Assembly: GCA_905221615.1 (NCBI GenBank)
Contig: CAJNDT010003446.1
Coordinates: 1,706,800 to 1,770,799 of the forward strand
DNA: 64,000 nt
DNA from: Symbiodinium sp. CCMP2592
Taxonomy: Eukaryota; Sar; Dinophyceae; Suessiales; Symbiodiniaceae
Reading direction: 5' to 3'
Shown here: positions 37,401 to 47,614 of the stretch, one piece after another
Numbering within the stretch: the stretch's first letter is position 1
Layout of the letters: each line of letters begins with the position of its first letter
Notes under the pieces: generated by a model
What the model was told of the DNA's origin: nothing
Database searches by the model: none
What the model saw: only the letters and a program-made list of their open reading frames with translations
Program-made: the position numbers and the translations under genes

Positions 37401-37466
37401 CCCCCAAAGTATGTAGAATAATGGCCTTTTATAGGTATTGGGCCATTATTTTACCTACTTTGGGGG
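37401..37466. repeat. near-perfect 26-bp inverted repeat (hairpin K)
   Basis: CCCCCAAAGTATGTAGAATA, continuing ATGGCC (37401-37426), pairs with GGCCATTATTTTACCTACTT, continuing TGGGGG (37441-37466), with two mismatches and a 14-base loop. It is shorter than the other elements and may be a minimal MITE or a foldback. Confidence 0.75.
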
Positions 37467-37777
37467 GGTTTAGGTATCAGCCCCACTATACACTGCAAGA
37501 CCGCAAGAGCCAAGGGGCCAAGAGTTTATTGCCATATCTGCAGGATGTTGCATGATTTTCCAGTTTGGAAGGGAAGGGTGGTGAGAGTTTGCATGTGCCA
37601 CCCAGATCCGTTCTGTAGAGGGAACATGGCTACCACATTATGGCGAAACCCAGCCCAAACCCAAGGCCACAGCCCCCAAATACACAGCACCAGAGCTATC
37701 CGCCGCAGCCGTGAACCTGGCTCAGGCCAGTTTTGTGAGTTAGCCAAATCCGGCATTCTGCCCAAGCCATCACATCC

Positions 37778-38059
37778 ATGGTTTCAGCCGGCCGCGCGGT
37801 GCTGCTCCTCTTGTGCCTGGTCGTCGGCGACGCGGTTCGCCAGATAAGCATGCACAAAGATGACGTCTTCGGTGCCTCCCAAGAGAATCAGGAGAATGAG
37901 CACGTGCACGCTGAGCACGAGCATGTCCAGGAAGGGCATTCTGGGCAGGCGGCTCACTCAAAGCTCGAGTGGTACACGTACGGGGGCAAGTGCGCAAGAA
38001 CTTCTGAGTGCCAGCCCAACTGCAAATGCAGTCACGGGAAGTGTAACTGCTATAGATGA
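37778..38059 (+). CDS. small secreted cysteine-rich peptide precursor
   Basis: An ATG at 37778 opens a 93-residue frame. Residues 1-19 are a strong signal peptide (SAGRAVLLLLCLVVGDA). The middle (about 33-62) is rich in His, Glu and Gln. The last 23 residues hold six Cys spaced C-x5-C-x3-C-x-C-x4-C-x-C and end CNCYR, enough for three disulfides. The shape (signal, acidic/His-rich spacer, compact Cys module at the C terminus) is that of a processed secreted disulfide-rich peptide. Such modules occur in defensins, channel-blocking peptides and adhesion proteins; spacing alone does not assign a function and I recognise no family. The His-rich spacer could bind metal ions. It has no intron and sits inside a MITE-rich region. 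Confidence 0.6.
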   Translation: MVSAGRAVLLLLCLVVGDAVRQISMHKDDVFGASQENQENEHVHAEHEHVQEGHSGQAAHSKLEWYTYGGKCARTSECQPNCKCSHGKCNCYR

Positions 38060-39119
38060 TAGGTGTGGCGCATGGTGCCGTAGCAGTTCGCTGCTCCGAG
38101 GCAGATGTTCTCACACTTGCAGCCCCTTGGCACAACACAAGCAAAAGAATGGCACCGATTCGGCGGGGCGGCAGTTTTCCATTCGAGTGTTGCCTTGAGA
38201 TTCGTATTCGTAGAAGTAGAGACGATCTGGCTACCGCGGGCTGGTTGCACAGCTCGCGCAAATACGAACTTACAGCTTTCCACATTTGCTCCGAAGCGAC
38301 AGATAGGTTGAAAATGACTAACAACATCTAGCAACAAAAGCATGTGAAGGCTTCTGCGCTGTTCGTCAAGCTTTCTTAGCCCATCAACAAACATCGACCG
38401 TGGAAGGAGGCTTCTCCCTCTTGCGAAACTTGCTCAGCAATGGTCAAGCAAGCAACGATAATGCGATCATTATGGCAAAACTCTCTTCTCGCGGCAAGCC
38501 ACTTGCATACAGTACCTTGATGCTTCAGCACATGTGGAAAGCAATCGAGATATCTCCGCACAAGCGCACCACGGCCATAGCTTGGTTTACAAAGCAAGCT
38601 TGGAATCCGTAAGCAAGATGTACAGTATTCCAGCATGCTTCAGGTCTTACCCAGAGCAAGACACCATTGGTTCTGCATGGATCACTCCCCGCCGCGAGGA
38701 GCAGACGGCTTCGGCACTGGCTCAGGTTGCCGTCTCATCATTGTTTCCGGCTCCTCGGCTCGAGACGGCAGCGGCCACGTGCAGGGAGTGAGCTGCGCGA
38801 AGCCACTGCCTTCTGCGAGGCCCCAAGCTTGCAGCTAGACAAGCGGCAATGCTGATCGCTGCTGGGGGCCCAGCAGACTACGCACACCCCTCAGCACATT
38901 GTAGCGGTAGCACGAGCAAGATCTTCTCTTGTTGCATTTGTATATACATATCTAAATAATATTTCCGTATATGTTGGTCTTATGAATATGTATCTATACA
39001 TATCACCCTTTGCGTCCTCTGGACGATATCCTTTCAGTTCTGCAGGCTCTACTGGGGCGAGCGGCGACGAGGGGCTCGATCAACGCCCGACAGAAGGCGG
39101 CGATGTCGGGTTGTCACAT
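38060..39119. other. stretch without a supportable gene
   Basis: About 1 kb without recognisable coding sequence. It may include the 3' UTR of the small peptide gene. Confidence 0.5.
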
Positions 39120-39232
39120 GGGGGTTTCCGAAAATTAGGGGTACCTTTTTGGGGGGTCCCTTATAATAAGGATCCATAAGGATCCTACTATCTCGGGTAC
39201 TATATTAGGGTCCCCTATTTTTGGGCACTCCC
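39120..39232. mobile_element. MITE-like element, family C (copy 3)
   Basis: The ends GGGGTTTCCGAAAATTAGGG and CCCCTATTTTTGGGCACTCC match copies at 37159 and 40163. The interior shares TTATAATAAGGATCC and GGTACTATATTAGGG. Confidence 0.8.
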
Positions 39233-39338
39233 GCATGGCTCGTCTGCCGGGCTTCACTTGCGTGGTCATACACCATCAGCAACGCACCTTCCGTTCTCGC
39301 TCGTGTTTTCTTCTCTCATATGAGTTGGACGCCACAAA

Positions 39339-39448
39339 TACTATAGGGGCCTTTAAAAAGTCATTTGCCTATGCTATTTGAGGGGCTCCTTATTATAATC
39401 ATAGTATACTGGGCCCCAATACCCTGTTTTAATTATCAAGGCCTATGA
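39339..39448. mobile_element. MITE-like element, family J (copy 2)
   Basis: The left end ACTATAGGGGCCTTTAAAAA and the right end TTTTAATTATCAAGGCCTAT are inverted relatives, like those at 467-597 and 49944-50088. The interior is noncoding. Confidence 0.6.
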
Positions 39449-39756
39449 GGTATGAGGTTGCAAGGCGCTTTTGGTTTCTACTCAGGCTGCTGATGCTTAT
39501 TTGGTGGTGTTTCGGCAAGTGCACTACACGCAGTTAGCTATGGATCGTGTTTGCATTTTTGAGGTTGTCCCTACTAGTTTCTTGAGCAAGGTATGGAAGT
39601 GCAGTCAGGAGTGCTGACCTTCCGTCCATGTTCTTCAGGCGATTGCACAAGTCCTGATGCAAAAAAGGCATCGCGTTGGCAAGACGTGCGTTTGCTCAGC
39701 AGGCCGGGGCCGCTGCATGCCCCAACTGCGGCAACGTTTTCGCAGCTGCGGCTCGG

Positions 39757-39870
39757 GCATTAGGTTTAGGGTTTAGAAGCGGGGGAAAGGGGGGGCTCTT
39801 GCTGTAACCGGGCTGCTGGACAACGAGGCCTGCTGCAAAAAGGGTTTAGGGGCATGTAAAAGGGTTTAGG
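39757..39870. repeat. cluster of interstitial telomere-like motifs
   Basis: TAGGTTTAGGGTTTAG at about 39760 and two more spaced GGGTTTAGG motifs at 39841-39870. These are units of the (TTTAGGG) type, not a continuous array. Confidence 0.65.
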
Positions 39871-40162
39871 ACAGCGACTGTAGGGTTGCAGTGACCTCCG
39901 GACAGATTCAGTAGGGCCGCTCCCGGTCAGCGCATTTCCAAGGCAAGTGAGCTTCGTTCAACGTTCGGACTTGTCAGAACTTCGCAAACAGACCAGAGAT
40001 GACCAGAGCCCTTTAGCCCTTTCGAGGGTGTGGGAATGATGCTGATGACCACCAGACACTGATAGCGGTGGCACTTAGGCTGCTGTGTGTCACCTCGTGC
40101 TGAGAACTGGCCGAGTTCCCCGTACAAGCGAGTCCTCGAGACCAGCCATGCGGGACCCAAAT

Positions 40163-40275
40163 GGGAGTTTACGAAATTAGGGGGTGCCTTATATTTTGGG
40201 GTCCTTATAATAAGGATCCCACTATCTAGGGAATCTAGGGTATTATATTAGGGTCCCCTATTTTCGGAAACTCCC
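40163..40275. mobile_element. MITE-like element, family C (copy 4)
   Basis: The ends GGGAGTTTACGAAATTAGGG and CCCTATTTTCGGAAACTCCC are family C termini. The interior has TTATAATAAGGATCCCACTA and TATTATATTAGGG, very close to copies 2 and 3. Confidence 0.8.
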
Positions 40276-40392
40276 ACATGACACTTAGGACGCGGCTTTC
40301 TGCCAGAAGTGCGGCCAGAAGCGTGAGGAGGCGCCAAAAGCTTTTAATTGCTATGCCTTGAAGTTCCCTGTGTACATTTCCTGTACCTACCT

Positions 40393-40407
40393 CCCCCCCC
40401 CCCCCCC
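40393..40407. repeat. 15-base C homopolymer
   Basis: A run of 15 C, followed by GAAAAAAATT. Its length is prone to sequencing error. Confidence 0.85.
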
Positions 40408-40914
40408 GAAAAAAATTCGCTTCAAGTAGCCTTTGCTCCTGAGACCTTTGTCAGGGACCCGTGTCCCGTGGCCGTGGCCGGGACGTCAGCCCTGCAGGGA
40501 GCTTACACCGTTTGTGCTCAGTGGAGCACTGTCAGCAGAACGAACTGCCCAAGCACAATTTCAATACAGACACTTAGTAGTCATAGTAACACTCATGACA
40601 AGCCCTAAAGCACCCGGTTAGGCCACTTCAGCCTGACTTCATTTCAGGCGGCTCCTCGCCAGCGTGCTTTGAGCCTGGGCGCGAAGCACCCAAGCCTTGG
40701 AAGCTGCTTGGACAGCATGGAGATGGCAGGGGTTCTTCGGAATATGATATCATTACGACTAGTAACAAGTATAAAATGGTACTCGAATGAAGAGCCGCAA
40801 TGGCCATGAAATTTGTATGTATCAATAAGCTCCAAATCTTCCTCGCCTGTGGACATAGATGCCAGAGGGAAAAAGTAACAAGTATATCGAAAGAGTAATA
40901 ATATTGATTACGAC

Positions 40915-41038
40915 TACTTGGAGGGGCAGGGGACTTAGTAAGTCGTGTCTAAGTAGGGTTATAATTGGGGTAACTCCATTTGGGGTACTTATACCTCTAC
41001 ATATCACCTGCTTACTAAGTCCCCTGCCCCTCCAAGTA
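40915..41038. mobile_element. MITE-like element, family B (copy 2, intact arms)
   Basis: The left arm TACTTGGAGGGGCAGGGGAC, continuing TTAGTAAG, is the exact reverse complement of the right arm CTTACTAAGTCCCCTGCCCC, continuing TCCAAGTA. The perfect 28-base arms flank about 68 bases. The other copy is at 3389-3486. Confidence 0.85.
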
Positions 41039-41845
41039 CTAGTAAGGTAATATTATTGCTGTTGTTATCGCTGTTTGTTGCTGCTCCTGCCATTGTTGTT
41101 CTGATGGTTTTGATCATGGCTACGATTGCCTGCACTGAGCTGCAGCAACAGCAAGGGTGCCCTACAAGTCCTAATGCAGGGAAATCTGCAGCCTTGCGCA
41201 TGCATGTGCTGGTACTTGATGTTGCATGGTCGCGCCTTTGATGCTGCTGTGCCAATGCATGTCGCGCAGGCGATGGAGAAACTCAGCTGCTGAAGGCGAG
41301 GCATAGAAGCCTGCTAGACCTGCACGGGGTACTCGCAGAAGTGAGTGTAGGGTGAGTAGCCCGAGTTGAGTTGCTGATGGCCACCTCTCGAAATCGATTA
41401 GAGGTACAATGGCAGCACACAATTCAATGCAAACAGCACTTACAGCTTCGTTCTCGTGGCTTTGTGCTATTGGTGTGAAAGACCGAGGGCCCGGGCCCAA
41501 CGACGAGCACCAGGGCCCCAGGGTCGACGACCAAAGACCAAGCACGAACCACCAACTACCATTGTCCACATGGGCATGATCGCCGGCTCTTTCCAAGCGC
41601 ATGGCACCCGTCCAGTTCTGTTTGCTAACCCGGCCAGGCAAGGCGACGAGTCGGGAAAGGAGTCATCAATCGAAGGGAGGTCCAGAAGCCTCCCAACTAC
41701 ATCACCGAACTTATTCAGCAGTTTTCTGCCGCAGATTTGGTCTTCGCAAACACTCCGAACCTGGTTTGGACCCTGGCCCTAGTAACTTAGTAGCCTAGTG
41801 GGACCTTTGTTGAGGGCCCACCACAGGACCAATCTAGTGTACGCG

Positions 41846-41954
41846 TTGGAGGTTCATAGATAGTTATACGTGGGGTTATACGGCCCCCTAATATAGGTTA
41901 TAACCATAGTTATCCGACTTATAGCCCCACTTGTAACTATCCACGAGCCTCCAA
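41846..41954. mobile_element. MITE-like element, family E
   Basis: The left arm TTGGAGGTTCATAGATAGTT, continuing ATACGTGGGGTTATA, pairs with the right arm TATAGCCCCACTTGTAACTA, continuing TCCACGAGCCTCCAA. Arms are about 35 bases with several mismatches, and a second inner pair ATAGGTTATAACC is present. Confidence 0.75.
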
Positions 41955-43570
41955 GTTGTAGACCCGCAACGTGGCAGCGCCAGGCGCTGCTATCGGGTCC
42001 GTCACCCTCGAGCTGCCAACTCAAGCTGCTGCTACCAGCAGACTTCGCCACTTAGCTCAGGTCTCTGCTGTCGCAAACTTCGACGCTTCGTAGCTGTGCA
42101 CCAGTTGAATAGCCCAAATTGGGGGTGGCTTTGGTGAGTGTCAGAACAGCGGGATCAATTCCTCTTGGTTTCTGCACGTTTTCGTTACACATGAGTCGTG
42201 ACCAGCTATCAGCCTGGTAAGCCTGGCAGGGACAAGTCTACAGCAGGAAAGCGCAGACTTTGCCACGAACCGACAGAGCGGCAGTTGCTCCCGCCATTCA
42301 GGTGCGCCTGTGCCTGGAAGCTGGCAGCCACCTCGCCCAGGCTCCGTCATTGGAGCTTGCTTTTGCAGTGCTAGTCGCTCGTCTTATGGGCCTGCATCTG
42401 AACACCAAACTTGTCGTTGTGGCGTATGTTAAGGCTGTTAAGGCGGCCAGAGACCCCACCTTGAGTGCCTATACGCACCAGGTGTCGTACCGCACCGGCA
42501 GCCAATTGGAGGTCTTAGCACCGCACTCGCCAGAGCCCACTCGCTGCTTGTCTCAAAGGCCAACACTTTGTTGACCCGTTCGAAACGAGACCGTGTCGCG
42601 GACCTTCGTACTGAGAAGTGTTGCCTAGTTGAAGAAGTGAGTGATCCTGTCAGGATTGGTTCTTGTGCAGGGCACCATGCTGGGAAACTCCATGGCAGCA
42701 ACTTGGCCTGCGGCTGCGATTCGAGTTGACAAGGCAACGTCTCAGGAGCTGTGGGTGAGATCGCAGTTTGAACTTTACTATTCACAGCTGCTCAAGTTCG
42801 TTAGTTTGAGCATCGTTGTCTGTCAGAACTCCTCGGCCGATTCACTCCAATGTTTCGTTTCGTCGTGATCTGACGTCCTTCGAGTGAGAGCCTACTTGTG
42901 TATTTGAATGTATTGGTTTTGCAAACAAAGCACCGAGCCTACACCTTTGAGCGGGGGGGTCAAATGCAGTTGGAAACCATGGCCTTGCTGAGAGCTGAGG
43001 TGATGCACTTGCAAGAGCTGCTGCTACAGCTGCTCAGCTTCAAGCGGCCTGTATCAGGTTGGATACTAGCGCGGCTGTTCGGAGTCGTATGCAGGTTCGT
43101 TGAGCAGCTGGTGATTTTCACAGCTACCACTTCTGCAATTGTCCAAACTTGACGCCGAGGTTTCAGGGCCCCTGACGCAAGGCAGGGAGATTGAAGCTCG
43201 CTGGAAAAAGGCCTCTCAATCTGGGAGTGCAGGATGTGGCTTCGATTTAAGTTGGTTGCCATCTCCGAATCGCACCTGTTCGCTCCGACCCACATTCAAA
43301 CACCTATCATGGACCTTCTGCAAAGCTATGCTGCCGTGCCGGCTGCGGAAGGCTTACCTGTGAATGCCCCCGCAGCAACGACCAATGGATCAGCTTAGGT
43401 AAAGCCGGGGATTTCTTGATCTTGCAAGGCTTTTTGACAAGCAGTGTCATGGCTTTTGTATCGCCAGGTCTCCTCGCCCACCACATGTGCAGGTCTTGTT
43501 GTAGGATTGTGAAAATCTGGTTCTGCATGGTTCTGCTAACACTGGGTTTTGTGCAGAAGCCGAATAATCC
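41955..43570. other. stretch without a supportable gene
   Basis: Open frames such as 42260-42574 have no recognisable domain. Upstream flank of the first K+ channel gene. Confidence 0.45.
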
Positions 43571-43880
43571 GTTTTACATGCATGCGGGAATTCGTTTTGA
43601 TCCGTTTGGGGATTTGTTTGGGGCTCCGTTTTGGCCCCAGCCCCGGCAGGACCCCAAAACGGCTTTGCAAGCGGATCTCAACGGATCCAAAACGGATCAA
43701 AAACACATCCCTCTCGAGGGAAACGTGGGTTCGGGGATCCGCCGCACGACCCGTCTGGAGGTCCGTCGGGGGATCCGTTGGGGGATCCTTTTGCTGGGCC
43801 GGCGGGGCTGGGGCCGCCCAAACGCGATCCAAAACGGACCCCCAAACGGATCCCAAACGGATCTGAAACGCATATTTAGG
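43571..43880. repeat. foldback region rich in GATCCGTTT / AAACGGATC
   Basis: The first ~70 bases contain CGTTTTGATCCGTTTGGGG and GGCTCCGTTTTGG. The last ~70 contain their inverted counterparts CCAAAACGGACCCCCAAACG and CCCAAACGGATC. The centre repeats GGGGATCCGTTGGGGGATCC. Multiple diverged units of one ~10-base word thus occur in both orientations and could fold into a long imperfect hairpin. It ends about 295 bases before the ATG of the first K+ channel. Long open frames in it on both strands, including part of a 331-codon minus frame, are composition artefacts. Confidence 0.6.
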
Positions 43881-44175
43881 GAAAATAGCATTTCCAGAGT
43901 TAGCAGGCAGCAGTTGTAGGAAACTTGGTCCCAAAGGCCTCAATGTCAAACTTGTCGTTGAGCATCGAGTCAGAAATCTTGTTCCTTGACTACCTAGTAG
44001 CCTACACTGGTTGCTGCCAATCCGACTCCCCTCCAGGATATTCGTTTGAAGCAGAAGTCTCCTTGCGTGGAAGCATTGCGCGTGGCTTTTTCTGCCGCCG
44101 TCTTCCGCGGTCCGCCCACATCGTAGAGCTAAAACCGAGTTTGCCACCCTGCTTCTGGCTGCGCAAAGCCGCAGA

Positions 44176-45885
44176 ATGTCGGTACCTGGCCAGATCAGCG
44201 AGCCGGAGGTCAGCCCACAGGCTTCATGGCTGGGGTTCAGCGTTGCCGATGCCTTCTTGGGCATTGAGGCCCGCTTGGATCGAATCTCAGAGCAAGTAGA
44301 GCTATGTATATCGGAGGTGACACAGATGAACCTCAGACCGCCTTCACAGGCTCTACACCGGAGGGTGAATTTTCCTTCCAAGGTCCGGCCTGAGGGCATC
44401 TTGCCCGTAATACCTTCAGAGGCTCCTCTTTCCTTGGAAACGCCGTATCCGAGTGAAATCGAAACCATTCCTTCGCTGGCGAGCTTCTCCCAGGACATGT
44501 CCCACACAGACTCACGCCTAAAGCCCACCATCAGTGAGCGAAGTTTCCGTGAGATGACCCGGAGTGGAACAGACGCCCAGACCGTCCAATCGGGAGTGTA
44601 CGAGCATCGTTTCAGCCGGCAAGTAAAGGCTTTCCGGAGCGTTGACCTCAGGGTGGCCTGGCAGGTCTATGGCACAGAGCTCAAGCAAAGGATGGGCAGC
44701 CTGGAAGCGCAGCCACTTATGAGACTGGTCTATCGCACTCGGGCTGAGTTTTTATGGGAGTTGTTAGATGATCCGGAGTCCAGTCGCTGGGCGTGGTGTC
44801 TGGCGATACTTCTGAAAATGCTTGTGCTTGTATCCATGCTGACTTCGGAGCTTGCTGCCCTGCCGCACAGCGTGGATGCACGTGCATTGCTTGCTTTCGA
44901 GTTCGTTTGTGATACAGTCTTCTTCGTTGAGTTCTGGTGCCGTATTCTTTCTGCACCAAGCAAGAGGAGATACCTGGCCGATCCTCTGAATGCCCCGGAT
45001 GTTCTCTCCATAGTCGGACTTCCGCTTCGGACATATCTGATCTTCGCCGTCCAGCCATCCCCCGAGTATGATGTGCTCAGAACACTGCTATATTACTTCT
45101 TACCCCTGGTTCGCTTCCTTAAGCTATTGAGGCGTTTTGATACCATCAGACTTCTGACCGAAGCATGTAGGAACTCTCTGGAGTCCCTACCAGTTTTGGC
45201 TTACATGGTGGCTCTCATCACGCTGGCAGCTGCGACTGGCATCTACCTTCTTGAGCCGGTTGACAACATCCCCAGCATGCCACATGCACTGTGGCTTGCC
45301 ATCGTGACCATGACAACCGTGGGATATGGCGACTTCTACCCAATATCCCTGGGAGGTTATCTGACGGTGTCACTTCTCACGTTTGTGAGCATGATATTCC
45401 TGGCCCTGCCTGTTGGCATTATCGGCTACGAGTTCACGCAAGCATGGAAGCAGCGGGAGCAAATGCTTCTCATGATGCGGATTCGAAGAAGTCTTGTGAA
45501 GTGGAGCTACGACGCCAACGACATGAACATTTTGTTTCAGTACGTCGATGGCGATGGAGACGGCTGCCTCAACCTCACAGAGTTTGTGGAGCTCGTTCGT
45601 CAGATGCGCATCGGCTTATCCGTTGACCATGCAGTGCAGATCTTTGCGTTGTATCACGATGAGTCGCAAGGAACCATGAGCTTTGCGGAGCTGTTGCGCG
45701 ATATATTTCCTGAAGAATACTTGCGGGATCAGCAGGAGAGGGCCGGTGACCAGCAGCTGCAGCTACAAGCCTCAAAGCAGAGCATATTTCAGGCTTTGCA
45801 GCGCTTCGAGTCTGACCGGCAGCATTCTGCTGCAAGCCAATCTGTAAAGAGCGATTTCCAAACGAGAGACGAGGACACCGGCTGA
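44176..45885 (+). CDS. voltage-gated K+ channel with C-terminal EF-hands, paralogue 1 (intronless)
   Basis: An uninterrupted 569-codon frame from ATG 44176; an acceptor-like GCCGCAG lies just before the ATG, which would suit spliced-leader addition. The N terminus (1-180) is soluble, beginning MSVPGQ and sharing LPVIPSEAP with the paralogue at 59914. S1 is about 205-226. S4 carries R313, K316, R319 and R320 in LVRFLKLLRR. The pore loop has TVGYGDFYP from T381, the K+ selectivity signature, followed by S6 ending LPVGIIGYEF. EF-hand loop 1 (458-469, DGDGDGCLNLTE) is canonical. Loop 2 (494-505, HDESQGTMSFAE) has lost Asp at position 1 and has Gln at position 5, so it probably binds Ca2+ poorly or not at all. 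Depolarisation-gated K+ efflux with Ca2+ modulation is inferred from the family. It shares the whole layout with the genes at 56964 and 59914. Confidence 0.9.
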   Translation: MSVPGQISEPEVSPQASWLGFSVADAFLGIEARLDRISEQVELCISEVTQMNLRPPSQALHRRVNFPSKVRPEGILPVIPSEAPLSLETPYPSEIETIPSLASFSQDMSHTDSRLKPTISERSFREMTRSGTDAQTVQSGVYEHRFSRQVKAFRSVDLRVAWQVYGTELKQRMGSLEAQPLMRLVYRTRAEFLWELLDDPESSRWAWCLAILLKMLVLVSMLTSELAALPHSVDARALLAFEFVCDTVFFVEFWCRILSAPSKRRYLADPLNAPDVLSIVGLPLRTYLIFAVQPSPEYDVLRTLLYYFLPLVRFLKLLRRFDTIRLLTEACRNSLESLPVLAYMVALITLAAATGIYLLEPVDNIPSMPHALWLAIVTMTTVGYGDFYPISLGGYLTVSLLTFVSMIFLALPVGIIGYEFTQAWKQREQMLLMMRIRRSLVKWSYDANDMNILFQYVDGDGDGCLNLTEFVELVRQMRIGLSVDHAVQIFALYHDESQGTMSFAELLRDIFPEEYLRDQQERAGDQQLQLQASKQSIFQALQRFESDRQHSAASQSVKSDFQTRDEDTG

Positions 45886-47508
45886 GCCATCAAGAGACGG
45901 GGTGCCAGCTTTCTGTGGAGCAGTTCTCTCTGTAGAGCCGTTAGCTTTCTCTTCCCTAGCAGTCTGCGGTGAGCAGTGCAGTCAAATCATTCTAATGAGT
46001 CCAATAGGGCCGTGAGGCCTGCAGTGGGCAAAGCAGGGCTATACGCTTTGGCATTTGCAGACCCTCCAACGCAGGCAGCCACCAGGCTAATGGCGCCTCG
46101 TGACAGCTTCTGTCTGCCGTCTTCCAGCATGCATCCGCCGAAGGCGTTTCATGCCCTGCTGCAGACCTATGCCACGACAGCCGACGACGCCAGCACGCCA
46201 CAAAATCTTCAGGGCTGGCAAATATTCCGTCGAACGTTTGCAACCGTCCTGAAATAACCTCCACGGCCATGCGAGACCTGCAAGTTGGTCGCCATCCATG
46301 TGGATGCACTTGTATCCACGTCACCCGTCCCAGCAATGCAAGCAGACGGGCAGCAGCCAACTCAGCAGCAAGGATAGACTGAGCAGATGTTTGCAGCGTC
46401 CTTTTCCAAGCTCGAGTGCTTGCACGATCCGACACAAAGTTTAGTAAGCTAGCAGCTGCTTGGTGAGCTGGAGACATGGTCTCAGACTGGGTGCCGGAGC
46501 TCCAACTTCATAATGTAATCGCCACGCGCAAGAGGGCAACCTGTGGAAAGGCAAGGCCACTATGGCACTATGGTCGTATGTAACTGAAGCATCCCTTGGA
46601 GAATCTGAATTTTGCCGAGAGTTGTTGCACATGTTTGCTGCTTGAGCTTGGTTCCGCTGGATGTGTCTGACTACATGGTTCAATGGAGGGAGATAAGAAG
46701 CCATCACATGTGTAAGACCAGTGTCGCATCTTCGGGGCCCTTTCGTCCGTATGGGAAAGGTCGCAAGTAGCTGTCCGGAGGCTTTTAGGGTTTATGGTCT
46801 GTCAAGGTCATAAGTCTCAAGTAACGCACATCATCTTCCGCCAGTGCGCTCAGCTGATTTAGGGCCAGACTGCTTCACAGACATGGTGGAGGATGGCGCC
46901 TATTGGGCCTGCGAAAGCCGAAGGCTGCTGGGTTCTTTCTCAAGCAAACCGGGCAGCGGCCATATGCAGCGATGAGAAGCAAGTCAACGACAGCGATCAT
47001 TAGGGTGATGATGTGGGAGACAGCAGCACAACGAACATGCTTTTCAGCTTCCAGTCCTTCCCACTACAACATCGTGCCGATGCGACTCGCATCAGCAAGG
47101 ACAGTTGCAAAGGCACAGCCGATTGAGAAGCTACCACGGTGTCGTGCCATATTGAGAACATATGGCCCGACAGCACAAGGCTACGACCGGCATGTTGCGC
47201 GACCCTTTGTTTGTCGAACTTGCTATTCATACATTTCTCTGCATCCACATACCCTGCAGCTGCAGCCTTCAATTCCCTGGAGTGCTGAATTGATTGCTGA
47301 CTCCGAAGCCACAGGCCGCTAAATCGCTCAAAACCAGATACCCCACCGTGCGATATGCTACTCCTACCCCCGTTTGGTATCCTTTTGTTTCAGAAGCCTG
47401 GCTTGCTGTGCAAGGCCCCGGGAGCCCGGCGTTTTGTCCGCGGCGGACGTCGAGCCGCAGTAGCACCCGCTGTGAGCAACTGTGCTTCAAAGATCATTAT
47501 TGTCAATG
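45886..47508. other. stretch without a supportable gene
   Basis: Includes the likely 3' UTR of paralogue 1. Other frames are short and featureless. Confidence 0.5.
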
Positions 47509-47614
47509 TACCCATAGTAGGCTCCATAGTAGTTCCTTTTCGGGATTACTTTACAAATATAGGATTCGAAATATGAGCCACAAAAACGGAACTACAATGG
47601 AGCCTCTATAGGTA
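47509..47614. mobile_element. MITE-like element, family F
   Basis: The left arm TACCCATAGTAGGCTCCATA, continuing GTAGTTCC, pairs with the right arm GGAACTACAATGGAGCCTCT, continuing ATAGGTA. The 27-28-base arms have about four differences, and the interior (about 50 bases) is noncoding. Confidence 0.75.

Noticed and set aside
37778-38059. Assigning the six-Cys peptide to a named toxin or defensin family
   Set aside because: Cys spacing in a short module is not enough, and no diagnostic residues of a named family are present.
43536-44531. A 331-codon open frame on the minus strand
   Set aside because: It spans the GATCCGTTT foldback and the antisense of the K+ channel N terminus; its composition follows the repeat and there is no domain.
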